DNA from: QHXW01 sp035297145
Lineage (GTDB): Bacteria > Acidobacteriota > Terriglobia > Bryobacterales > Bryobacteraceae
DNA length: 64,000 bases
Direction of reading: 5' to 3'
Assembly (NCBI GenBank): GCA_035297145.1
Contig: DATGZN010000027.1
Coordinates: 1 to 64,000, forward strand
The notes under the pieces were generated by a model, which saw only the letters and a program-made list of their open reading frames with translations, was not told the DNA's origin and searched no databases. Within the stretch, counting starts at the first letter, position 1, and every line of letters starts with the position of its first letter. This document shows positions 44,770 through 53,254 of this stretch, piece after piece. The position numbers and the translations under genes were made by a program.

Positions 44770-46284
44770 GTGAAGCGGCCCGTCATTTGCGCGTTTCTCA
44801 TGCTGTCGCCAGTGTGCGCCACCGCCGAGCAGCTTGGTTATCACGAGATCAGGACCGATGCCTCCGGCAAGATTGCTCCCTGGTATGGGACAGGCCCTTC
44901 TCAAGCGTACGATCACGACGTCCGGCTCCTCTTCGCTTTCTGGAAAAACATGCGCAACTGCCCGAACGGCGTGCCCATGTACATGCAGCATCAGGTATGG
45001 AAACCGAACGAAGAGGATCCACGCGGACTCGGCGGCGACCAGATCAACATGGCAATTTCGTCGTGGACTCTGCTGTACGGCTATCTTGGCGATCCGACAG
45101 TTCGCGACAACATGAAGTACATGGCCGATTACTGGCTCGCACACGGCATGTCCGGGAAGAATGACGCGTGGGGCAGCCTGCCGTACCCTTACAATACCGT
45201 GCTGCACTCGGGCCTTTATGACGGCGATATGCGGGCTGGCAAAGGCTTCCTGCAACCCGATAAGGCCGCGAGCGCCGGCGCGGAGCTGGTGTCCCTCTAT
45301 AAAATGACCGGGAGCCAGCAGTACCTTCGCGCAGCAGTCGCCATTGCCGATACGCTGGCGGCAAAAGTGCAACCCGGAGACGGCGAAAACTCACCGTGGC
45401 CCTTTCGTGTCCACGCCCAGACCGGCGAGGTGCATCGCGTCGTGAAAGATGGCAAAACCTCGGTCGCATCGTACACCACCAACTACAGTGACGCACTGGT
45501 TCTGTTCGATGACCTGATTGCTCTTAAGCAACCCAATGCACCTAAGTACGCGTCGGCGCGCGATAGGGTTAGCACGTGGTTGAAGAACTACCCGATGAAG
45601 ACGAACAAGTGGGGACCGTTCTTCGAAGACGTTCCGACTGAAGTGTTCTCTAACACAGAGATCAACGCAGACACCATGGCCCGGTATATTCTGGAGCATC
45701 CGTCCTGGGATGACAACTGGAAGAAGGACGCGGCGGCGATTCTCGACTGGAGCTATCAATCGTTCGCCAATCACGAGTGGGACAAATTCGGAGTGACGGC
45801 CATCAACGAGCAAACAGCCTACCAAGTCCCCGGCAACAGCCACACTTCTCGCCACGCCTCGGTTGAGCTGCTGTACTCGGAAACGACCGGCGACATGAAA
45901 CTCAAAGACGCTGCCATCCGGCGTCTGAATTGGGCCACTTACATGGTCGATACGGACGGCAAGAACCGCTACCCGCGCGACGATAACTGGCTTACTGACG
46001 GCTACGGCGACTACGTACGCCACTACCTGCGCGCTATGGCATCATTTCCGGAGCTGGCGCCTGACAACCAGAACCATCTGTTGCGGACGACTTCGGTAAT
46101 CCAAGACATCAAATACGCGGAAGATTCGATCGCGTACACCAAGTACGATGCCGTCTCGACGGAGCGGCTCAAGCTGGGCGCGTGGGCGCCGAAATCAGTG
46201 ACTGGCGGCAAGATGCAATGGAATCCGGACACCAAGGTGCTGACCATCCAAGCGAACTCCAAGAGCATTCGGATCGTGCATTGA
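44770..46284 (+). CDS. Secreted alpha-toroid-like protein, paralogue C
   Basis: 504 residues from a GTG at 44770. GGAGG inside the last codons of gene B lies about eight bases upstream and decides this start over the in-frame GTG at 44743. The signal peptide is MKRPVICAFLMLSPVCATA. Shared blocks are GKIAPW, YLRAAVAIADTLA, SPWPFRVHAQTGE, PFFEDV, INEQT, HTSRHASVELLY, WLTDGYGDYVRH and FPELAP...HLLRTTSVIQDIKYA. It is probably co-translated with B. A hairpin repeat lies 30 bp after the stop. Confidence 0.75.
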   Translation: MKRPVICAFLMLSPVCATAEQLGYHEIRTDASGKIAPWYGTGPSQAYDHDVRLLFAFWKNMRNCPNGVPMYMQHQVWKPNEEDPRGLGGDQINMAISSWTLLYGYLGDPTVRDNMKYMADYWLAHGMSGKNDAWGSLPYPYNTVLHSGLYDGDMRAGKGFLQPDKAASAGAELVSLYKMTGSQQYLRAAVAIADTLAAKVQPGDGENSPWPFRVHAQTGEVHRVVKDGKTSVASYTTNYSDALVLFDDLIALKQPNAPKYASARDRVSTWLKNYPMKTNKWGPFFEDVPTEVFSNTEINADTMARYILEHPSWDDNWKKDAAAILDWSYQSFANHEWDKFGVTAINEQTAYQVPGNSHTSRHASVELLYSETTGDMKLKDAAIRRLNWATYMVDTDGKNRYPRDDNWLTDGYGDYVRHYLRAMASFPELAPDNQNHLLRTTSVIQDIKYAEDSIAYTKYDAVSTERLKLGAWAPKSVTGGKMQWNPDTKVLTIQANSKSIRIVH

Positions 46285-46313
46285 GAATCCAGCTAGGGCC
46301 CGGAAGCATTCAG

Positions 46314-46349
46314 AGGGCTCATGTCCCCGAGCCCAACCTCCAGCTCGCG
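46314..46349 (+). repeat. 36-bp hairpin repeat, copy 2
   Basis: Matches 9745-9780 at 31 of 36 positions. The gggctc/gagccc arms are conserved exactly; the second stem carries a substitution (agctc instead of ggctc). Like copy 1 it lies directly 3' of a plus-strand gene. Confidence 0.6.
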
Positions 46350-46430
46350 TCGACTGGCGCAGATCAACGGTTTGGGCGTTAGATCGGCATAGGGGCGGTC
46401 ACCCGCCGACCCCTGGCACACCCTCGAAAA

Positions 46431-46703
46431 TCAGACGCCGGTCGCGGAGAGTGTGGCTGGGGTGAGTTCTACGTGATACCCGAGTCTTTTTAGTTTTGTT
46501 ACCAGCCTCTGCCTCCGGTATTTCAAGGTGATCGGACTCATCGTGGGGCCATGCTCGACATAGCGGACGCCATCGTGCAAGACCTTCCAGATCAGGCGGC
46601 AGAGGCGGTGAGCAATTGCCCGGACTGCTTTGGCGTATCCTAAACGGGGTGACAGGCGCCGAAAGACGATCTGCAGGCGACTGTCCTCTTTCCTGACCGC
46701 TGC
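46431..46703 (-). mobile_element. C-terminal tail of an IS110-like transposase
   Basis: About 90 codons encoding AVRKEDSRLQIVFRRLSPRLGYAKAVRAIAHRLCRLIWKVLHDGV, then YHVELTPA and a stop. This resembles the last part of IS110/IS116-type transposases. The DEDD catalytic domain and the Ser-containing domain are missing and the frame continues meaninglessly through the adjoining tRNA gene, so it is a remnant. It ends about 30 bp from the 3' end of tRNA-His. Confidence 0.6.
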
Positions 46704-46736
46704 GTGGGTAAACCTGGACGAAGTAACTGACTTCGT

Positions 46737-46813
46737 TGGGGTGGGTGGTGGGATTCGAACCCACGGCCACTGGAACCACAATCCAGCGCTCTACCAGCTG
46801 AGCTACACCCACC
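46737..46813 (-). tRNA. tRNA-His (anticodon GTG)
   Basis: A full cloverleaf is visible on the minus strand: acceptor GTGGGTG/CACCCAC with the extra 5' G(-1) opposite C73 that marks tRNA-His, D-arm GCTCAGCTGGTAGAGC, anticodon loop TTGTGGT inside CTGGA/TCCAG, T-arm GTGGGTTCGAATCCCAC, and an encoded CCA (46737-46739). Confidence 0.95.
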
Positions 46814-46982
46814 GTGGAGGGAACGACTTCAGTGTAACAGCGTGTGGGCAACTGCGCCACCTCGGGTGATGCGGACAGCCCCGCTCGCGTGATTTTTTAT
46901 CGACCACGTCATCGATTTGAAACGAATTTTCTGCTAATCTCTGAAAACAACCCAATTTCAGGTTTTCTCAAGAGGAGTTCAA

Positions 46983-49900
46983 ATGCTTCGTTCGAAAAAT
47001 CTACGTAGTGTCTATGGCGCCTGCGCAGCTCTGCTGCTCGGGTTGATATTGTCTGGTGGCGCCGTAGCGCAATCCACGTTCGGCACCGTTCTCGGAACCG
47101 TGAAGGACAATTCCGGCGCCGTGGTCCCGGGTGCAGCGGTACGGCTGACAAACACCGATGAGAACACAAGCCGCGAAGTTTCCACAAATGGAAATGGCGA
47201 CTATGAATTTTTGAACGCATTGCCGGCCCACTACCAGGTGACGGTGCGAAACCAGGGATTTGAGACCTTCACGGCGACCAGCCTGGTGCTCGTTGCGCGG
47301 CAGACTCTGCGTGTGGATGCAATGCTGCAGGTTGGGCAAGCTTCCCAGACCGTCGTGGTACAGGAGACCGAAGCTGGCGTGATCGCCACCGACACCCAGA
47401 CCATTCAGGAAACGTTCGATCCGCAGGCATTGCTCAACCTACCGGCGAACGTTCGTGCCAACGGGAATACCAGTCCTTATCAGCTCATTCAGGTACTGCC
47501 TGGCGTTCAGTCGGACGATGGCGGGAACTTCTCGATTCAGGGCGGCATCATGTCGCAGACCCAGTACTCGCTCGATGGGATTTCGATCACTGATGTCACG
47601 GGGAATCAACCTCTGACTAACGCCTTCCCATCCTCGGAATCCATCGCCGAAATCAAAGTGCAGGGTGTGGGCAATAACGCTGAGTACGGCCAGGTGGGGG
47701 ACGTTACGACGATTTCCAAGAGCGGCACGAATCAATTTCATGGAGACGGATTCTGGTACTCGCAGAATGCCGCATTGAACGCGTTGAATTACGGCCAATT
47801 GGTCAAGAACAAGCTGGTGGCCAATGATTTCGGAGCCAGCGTGGGCGGACCGGTGTTGTTGCCTTGGCTTTACAACGGCAAGGACAAAACATTTTTCTAT
47901 GGGACGTACGAAGGCTTTCGGTATCCTCGCACTTCGACGATTCAAGACACCGTGCCAACCCAGGCGATGGTCAACGGGAACTTCAGCGCCGAGGGTGTCA
48001 ATATCCTCGACCCCACAACCGGCCAGCCGTTTCCCAACGACACGATCCCCGGGTCCCGGATCAACTCGGTTTCCAAAGCCTTTCTCGGCCTCTACCCGAC
48101 GCCCAACGCGGGCAGTACAAGTGCCGTCCACGCCGCCAACTATATAGCCAACCGGCCGGCCACTTACACGGACGACCAGTACGATATTCGGATTGATCAA
48201 TATCTGAGCTCTAAGCAATCTATTTTCGGACGTTGGACCTGGAAAGACATTACCGGACTGAACCCTATCGACCTGCTGTTTCCGTCGCAGACCAATCCCG
48301 ACAATTACCGGCTTCTGGTGCTGTCGTACAACTATACGATTTTGCCGAATCTGCTTAATGAAGCGAGGTTCGGTTTTACACGGAATGACCGGGGTTATTC
48401 AAATTCCTTCAACGGGCGTCAGTTTACTTCGGGATTGGGATTACAAGGGCTGATTGGCGGTCCGCCATTCTTCTTTAACGGCGTGCCCGAGGTGGATATC
48501 ACGAATCTCACCGGCATAGCCGCAGACCGGCTCGAAGGCATTACGAAGAGTCACACCTACCAGGCGGTAGACAATGTCACGTGGATCAAGGGCCGGCACA
48601 CGATGAAGTTTGGGTTTGATTATCGCCATATCGAGGCGATCACGCCGCTCGGCTTCTTTGGCGCCGACAATTACGGAACTTTTGCCTTCACTGGCCAGTT
48701 CACCGGCGCGCCCTTTGCCGATTTCCTGCTTGGCATACCAGGCGGCAGCGCGCTCGACAACGTCCAGCAGGACAATGACGGTCTTAGCAATCACTACAAC
48801 GCTTACGGACAGGACAGCTTCCGCGTGAGCCAAAACCTGACGCTGGAATATGGGCTGCGCTGGGAATTTCATCCGGGGTACACCGATGCCTCGGGTAATA
48901 TTGGCAACTTCAACCCCAACGTGCCGAGATCCGGCCAGGCCATCTACCCGGACGGCAAACAGGCTTTACTGGCTCCCGGCTTCCTGCAAACTTTCGATGC
49001 GTGCCCAACTCTTGGAAGCACCAGTGGACCGAGTGCGAACGGAGCTCCGTGTACGCCCGTGCTGTCGGCCAGCCAAGCCGGATTGCCGAACAGCCTGCGT
49101 ACCGCTCCCGAGCGGTTCATGCCGCGCTTCGGCTTTGCCTATCGTCCGTTCGGCAATAACAAGACAGTGGTTCGCGGCGGATTCAGCCTTTACAACACCG
49201 AGGTTTTGGGATCGATCTACTACGCTCTTACCGGCACCCTGCAATCGGGAACGCTCCAATACACCAACAAGATCGTCAACGGGGTTCCGCAATTTCAATG
49301 GCCCAATGTGAGCTCGGGCACTGGAAGCAATGGTGCAGGTGCGTTAGGTACGGCTTACTTCGGCACCGCGAATCAGATCCAATATAAAGATCCGTACTCC
49401 GAACAATGGAACTTCTCCATCGACCGGGATCTAGGATTTAATACAGGCTTGCGGGTGTCGTACATCGGCATGGAGACGCACGATCTGGTGTGGGCGCCAA
49501 ACCTGAACCAATCTTACTATTCGACCATCCCATATCTGAATCAGCCGCTTTCCAGCCGCCCGTTCCCGAACTGGGGCGTCGTGAATACCCGAGCCAATGG
49601 CGCCAATGCCAGTTACAACTCGTTCCAGCTTGAGGTGAATCACCGTTACAAGAAGGGATTGACCTTCAACACAGCGTACACATTTGCCAAAGGCCTGGCC
49701 GACAATCAAGGTTACAACTCTACCGGTTTCGCAGGCGAGAATGCGGGAGAGCGTACCATGGATGCGCTCGACCTGAAGCACGAATATGGACCTGTCTACG
49801 GCACCCGGCGCAACCACTGGATCACGTCTATGGTGTACGAACTGCCAGTGGGCCACGCCCGGCAATTCGGAGGTAACATGAACCGCTTTGCCGATGCGAT

Positions 49901-50435
49901 CGTCGGCGGCTGGCAGATCAGCTCGATCTTCCTGGTACAGAGCGGACCATACTTGACTCCAGCCTTCAGCACCGGCGATCCATCGGGTACGGGATCGGGT
50001 GTTATCGGGCGCAGCCAGGCGCCCGACGTTGCGGGCAACCCCAATGTAAGTAACCCGAATCGGAACGGTTGGTTTAATACCAGTGCGTTCGTCTGCCCTG
50101 GCACCCCGGGATGGACGCCGGGCACGGCATGCTTAATCGGTTCGGGCGAAGCTGGGGCGCTCAATCCGATCGGCCGATTTGGCGATTCCGGGGTCGGCAC
50201 GGTCGTCGGTCCAGGCACGGTCAACCTGAACGCCGGGATGGCAAAGTATTTCAGCGTTACCGAGCGCGTCAGGATCAAGGTGGAAGCTTCCTTCACCAAC
50301 GCGTTGAACCATGTAAATCTCAACAACCCGGTGCTGGCAATCGACAACCCTAGCGTGGGCACAATCACAAGCGCAAGGGGGTCGGATTTCGGCGGGAGCC
50401 GCACAGGTCAGGTTGGCGCCCGCATCGAGTTCTAA
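46983..50435 (+). CDS. Oar-like TonB-dependent receptor
   Basis: 1,150 residues. Signal peptide (ends near AVAQS), regulatory domain (~32-115, GTVLGTVKDNSGAVVPGAAV), plug (~130-255, GDVTTISKSGTNQFHGDGFWYSQN) and a barrel ending in Phe (GQVGARIEF). AGAGGAG precedes the ATG by six to seven bases. It stands alone: tRNA-His is upstream and a strong terminator follows. Residues ~300-330 (LPWLYNGKDKTFFYGTYEGFRYPRTSTI) are typical of the family. The ligand is unknown. Confidence 0.9.
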   Translation: MLRSKNLRSVYGACAALLLGLILSGGAVAQSTFGTVLGTVKDNSGAVVPGAAVRLTNTDENTSREVSTNGNGDYEFLNALPAHYQVTVRNQGFETFTATSLVLVARQTLRVDAMLQVGQASQTVVVQETEAGVIATDTQTIQETFDPQALLNLPANVRANGNTSPYQLIQVLPGVQSDDGGNFSIQGGIMSQTQYSLDGISITDVTGNQPLTNAFPSSESIAEIKVQGVGNNAEYGQVGDVTTISKSGTNQFHGDGFWYSQNAALNALNYGQLVKNKLVANDFGASVGGPVLLPWLYNGKDKTFFYGTYEGFRYPRTSTIQDTVPTQAMVNGNFSAEGVNILDPTTGQPFPNDTIPGSRINSVSKAFLGLYPTPNAGSTSAVHAANYIANRPATYTDDQYDIRIDQYLSSKQSIFGRWTWKDITGLNPIDLLFPSQTNPDNYRLLVLSYNYTILPNLLNEARFGFTRNDRGYSNSFNGRQFTSGLGLQGLIGGPPFFFNGVPEVDITNLTGIAADRLEGITKSHTYQAVDNVTWIKGRHTMKFGFDYRHIEAITPLGFFGADNYGTFAFTGQFTGAPFADFLLGIPGGSALDNVQQDNDGLSNHYNAYGQDSFRVSQNLTLEYGLRWEFHPGYTDASGNIGNFNPNVPRSGQAIYPDGKQALLAPGFLQTFDACPTLGSTSGPSANGAPCTPVLSASQAGLPNSLRTAPERFMPRFGFAYRPFGNNKTVVRGGFSLYNTEVLGSIYYALTGTLQSGTLQYTNKIVNGVPQFQWPNVSSGTGSNGAGALGTAYFGTANQIQYKDPYSEQWNFSIDRDLGFNTGLRVSYIGMETHDLVWAPNLNQSYYSTIPYLNQPLSSRPFPNWGVVNTRANGANASYNSFQLEVNHRYKKGLTFNTAYTFAKGLADNQGYNSTGFAGENAGERTMDALDLKHEYGPVYGTRRNHWITSMVYELPVGHARQFGGNMNRFADAIVGGWQISSIFLVQSGPYLTPAFSTGDPSGTGSGVIGRSQAPDVAGNPNVSNPNRNGWFNTSAFVCPGTPGWTPGTACLIGSGEAGALNPIGRFGDSGVGTVVGPGTVNLNAGMAKYFSVTERVRIKVEASFTNALNHVNLNNPVLAIDNPSVGTITSARGSDFGGSRTGQVGARIEF

Positions 50436-50447
50436 CTCACCCGTCGC

Positions 50448-51752
50448 TTACGTCGTCGGGGACCTCCGCCATGGGGGTCCCCATTTTTTTATGGCGACTG
50501 CAGTCAACAGCAACACGACTGGATCGATGGGCAGACGATAACGAGCCGAGGCCAGCGTAAGATAGGCCGCTAGCGGGTAGACGATCGGAAAGATCATCGC
50601 GGGAAATGCGTACTGGCTGCGCTCACGCATCAGGGCTACGATTCCGGTCAACGCTCCGAGCGCAGCCAGCACGCTGAACAGCAACAATCCGCGGACACGG
50701 AGAAAGTGCGTCTCCCAGAATTCATCGGTCGGATGTTGCGAACCGCCGGACCAGAAGACCACAAACCGCTTCCCGATCAAACCCACCTCACGCCACGGAT
50801 CGGCGATTACGAAGCGAAGCGCCTCCCGCTTCTTCTCTTCCATGTACGCGACTTCTCCCAGGTGAACGTACTTTTCACGGTCGGCTGAGTTGTCGATCGG
50901 GTGCAGCGCGCCCGCCCATCGGCCTTGCGTCTGCTCATTGTTCCCCATCCACAATTGCAGGCCCATCACGGAGCGCAGTGGGATGAAGGCGCCAAAAACC
51001 ACGTAATTCCGGATCGTCCAAGGCACGCAGCATAGAATCGTGACGCCAAGCGCAAATGCGGGCCGCGCAAGCAGGCGTGTGCGGTAGATCAGCCACCCCA
51101 GCAAGAACGGCAGCAACAAGACCAGCGTCGCGTTGGCCATCGCGGTAAAGCCCCACAAGAATCCATATGCCAACCAGTTGCGCAAGCCGCCCGATTCCGA
51201 CAACAGCAACGTCGCCCAGAGGATTGTCGCCACCAGGAGCGCCGAAAGCGAGACGTCCCAGATCGACACCGTGAAGATAATCGCGTTTGGAAACACCGCC
51301 CACAGCCATGCGGCGATGGCCGCCACGCCTACTCCCCCGATGCGCTTTCCCACAAAGAAGATCGGTACGCACGCCAGCGTGGAGAAGAGAACGTTCACGA
51401 GGACGGACGCCACGTAGGATGGAAAAGTATAGACTCCGAACACACGGAAAGTTCCGGCGACGAGCAGCGGATAGACCGGTGTCGACCACGCCGTCGGTCC
51501 TGTATCCGCCCGAAACGGAGAGCTGAAGCCTTTACCCACAGCCAGAGAGTACGCGATATTTCCGGGTTCGAGCAGAAAAGGAATTGTGCTTAACGCCTGG
51601 CGCGAGCGCGGATGCTGATACTCCCACGCGTAACCCAGCCGCAAGAACAGAGCAACAACCAGAATCAGCGGCACAGCCGAGGCAACGCGCAATATTCTTT
51701 GCACAATTCGATGCTGGGCGTTCACCACCTCTGTTCTACAATACGAATTCAT
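50448..51752 (-). CDS. GT39-like membrane glycosyltransferase
   Basis: About 434 residues with roughly ten hydrophobic segments. It resembles the PMT/ArnT (GT-C) superfamily, whose members use polyprenyl-phosphate sugars on the periplasmic side; the first large loop holds the expected region (GNIAYSLAVGKGFSSPF, GPTAWSTPVYPLL). The start is uncertain: ATG 51752 overlaps the ATG of the divergent gene by two bases, and GTG 51728, with agagg nearby, would free the promoter region. The C-terminal codons overlap the terminator of the receptor gene. Confidence 0.75.
   Translation of the reverse strand: MNSYCRTEVVNAQHRIVQRILRVASAVPLILVVALFLRLGYAWEYQHPRSRQALSTIPFLLEPGNIAYSLAVGKGFSSPFRADTGPTAWSTPVYPLLVAGTFRVFGVYTFPSYVASVLVNVLFSTLACVPIFFVGKRIGGVGVAAIAAWLWAVFPNAIIFTVSIWDVSLSALLVATILWATLLLSESGGLRNWLAYGFLWGFTAMANATLVLLLPFLLGWLIYRTRLLARPAFALGVTILCCVPWTIRNYVVFGAFIPLRSVMGLQLWMGNNEQTQGRWAGALHPIDNSADREKYVHLGEVAYMEEKKREALRFVIADPWREVGLIGKRFVVFWSGGSQHPTDEFWETHFLRVRGLLLFSVLAALGALTGIVALMRERSQYAFPAMIFPIVYPLAAYLTLASARYRLPIDPVVLLLTAVAIKKWGPPWRRSPTT
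50458..50490 (+). terminator. Rho-independent terminator of the TonB receptor gene
   Basis: ggggacc pairs with ggtcccc over an 11-base loop and is followed by a and seven T residues. It begins 23 bp after the receptor stop. It lies inside the last codons of the convergent GT39-like gene. Confidence 0.85.
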
Positions 51753-52500
51753 GGTTGCCAAAATGGGCGTAGACTTTTCGGGCGTAACGAGCGAAGTGAG
51801 CTCCCGATACATTTTAGAGGACCAGGAACGAATGGCGCGGGCCAGGAATTACTTTGCCTGGCAGCGGCAATTGGTCACGAGAGAGTTGGGGCGCAGAGTG
51901 GTGGAGGTCGGCTGCGGCCTTGGAAACTTCACGGAAATGCTGCTGGATCGCGAACTGGTCATCGCCGTCGACGCGGAGCCGGGTTGTACGGCACGTCTCA
52001 AACAGCGGTATCCGGACCGCAACAATCTGCTCGTATTTACTTGTGACGCCGGTAGTCCTGCGTTTACCCATCTCGCCGCGTTTCAGCCCGACTCCTGCGT
52101 CTGTCTGAACGTGCTGGAGCACATTCGGGACGACGCCGGCGCCTTGCGGTCGATGGCGTCGCTTCTCACGCCGGGAGGTGTGATCGTCCTGCTCGTGCCG
52201 GCATTCCAGGCATTATATGGTCCAATTGACAGGAACCTGGGCCATCGCCGCCGCTATAGCCGGCGGTCGCTTGTTCAGATGGCGGAAACAGCCGGCCTTC
52301 GCGTCCGAAAAGCTCATTACATGAACTTTCTCGGCTTCTTCGGTTGGTGGACAAACGCTCATCTTCTCCGGCGCGAGGCGCAATCGGAAGGTCAGATCGG
52401 AATTTTTGACCGTTACCTGGTGCCTATCCTCTCACGTCTAGAAGATTGGGCTCGGCCGCCGTTCGGCCAGTCGCTGTTTGTGGTGCTCGAAAAGCCGTGA
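51751..52500 (+). CDS. Class I SAM-dependent methyltransferase
   Basis: 249 residues. Motif I is VVEVGCGLGNFTEMLL (~50-65), motif II ends IAVDAEP, CLNVLEHI matches motif IV, and LLTPGGVIVLLVPA follows. The segment GPIDRNLGHRRRYSRRSL is common in methyltransferases next to glycan genes. ATG 51763 is an alternative start. It overlaps the following GT2 gene by four bases and probably begins a four-gene operon for an envelope glycan or lipid-linked sugar. Confidence 0.82.
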   Translation: MVAKMGVDFSGVTSEVSSRYILEDQERMARARNYFAWQRQLVTRELGRRVVEVGCGLGNFTEMLLDRELVIAVDAEPGCTARLKQRYPDRNNLLVFTCDAGSPAFTHLAAFQPDSCVCLNVLEHIRDDAGALRSMASLLTPGGVIVLLVPAFQALYGPIDRNLGHRRRYSRRSLVQMAETAGLRVRKAHYMNFLGFFGWWTNAHLLRREAQSEGQIGIFDRYLVPILSRLEDWARPPFGQSLFVVLEKP

Positions 52501-53249
52501 AGATTTCCGTCATCATTCCGGTCTATAACGAATTCCCAACTTTCAACCAGGTACTGGAACGTGTGCGCCAGGCGCCTCTCCCCGAAGGCTGCTCCGAAGA
52601 AATTATCGTGATCGATGACGGCTCGACCGATGGGACAGCCCAGATGCTGCGGGAGCACGCGCGCGCCGGGACTATCGTCAGCCATCGCTCAACCGAGAAT
52701 TTGGGGAAAGGCGCGGCTATCCGCACCGGGATCGCGCTCGCGTCGGGCGATATCGTGATCATCCAGGATGGCGACTTGGAGTACGACCCCAACGACTACG
52801 CGCGCATCCTGGAGCCGATCTTGAAGGGCGGCGCGGACGTTGTCTACGGTTCCCGATTCCTCGGCAGACCGATAGGCATGGCCCTGAGAAATTGGATCGC
52901 CAATCGCATCCTCACCGCCGCTGCCAACCTGCTTTATAACGCGGGCATAACCGACGAGGCCACGGCTTACAAAGCATTCCACCGTTCCGTACTCCAGGAG
53001 TTGCATCTCGAATGCAAGCGCTTTGAGTTCTGCCCGGAAGTCACCGCCAAACTGCGGAGGCTCGGCTACCGAATTCACGAGGTGCCCATCCACTACAACG
53101 GCCGGGGCATTGCGGAAGGCAAGAAGATTCACGCACGGGACGGTTTTGCAGCCTTGTGGGCGCTGATCAAATACCGATTCGCCTCTCGCCGGACACTAGT
53201 TCGTAGTGAAGCCGTTGGCGTACTGCAGGCTCACGGCAGTTCGCATTAA
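52497..53249 (+). CDS. GT2-family glycosyltransferase (dolichyl/polyprenyl-phosphate type)
   Basis: 251 residues from GTG 52497, which overlaps the preceding stop as GTGA. The GT-A fold is clear: SVIIPVYNE at the N-terminus, IVIDDGSTDGT, GKGAAIRTGI, and QDGDLEYDPNDY with the DxD-type metal site; later VYGSRFLG and CKRFEFCPEVTAKL. These features match polyprenyl-phosphate mannose/glucose synthases, which make the donor used by GT-C enzymes. Two GT-C-like membrane proteins follow directly, supporting that role. Confidence 0.88.
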   Translation: MKISVIIPVYNEFPTFNQVLERVRQAPLPEGCSEEIIVIDDGSTDGTAQMLREHARAGTIVSHRSTENLGKGAAIRTGIALASGDIVIIQDGDLEYDPNDYARILEPILKGGADVVYGSRFLGRPIGMALRNWIANRILTAAANLLYNAGITDEATAYKAFHRSVLQELHLECKRFEFCPEVTAKLRRLGYRIHEVPIHYNGRGIAEGKKIHARDGFAALWALIKYRFASRRTLVRSEAVGVLQAHGSSH

Positions 53250-53254
53250 GGTCG

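Noticed and set aside
43551..44822. 423-codon minus-strand frame opposite paralogue B
   Set aside because: Shadow frame without signal or motif; paralogue B is supported by three relatives.
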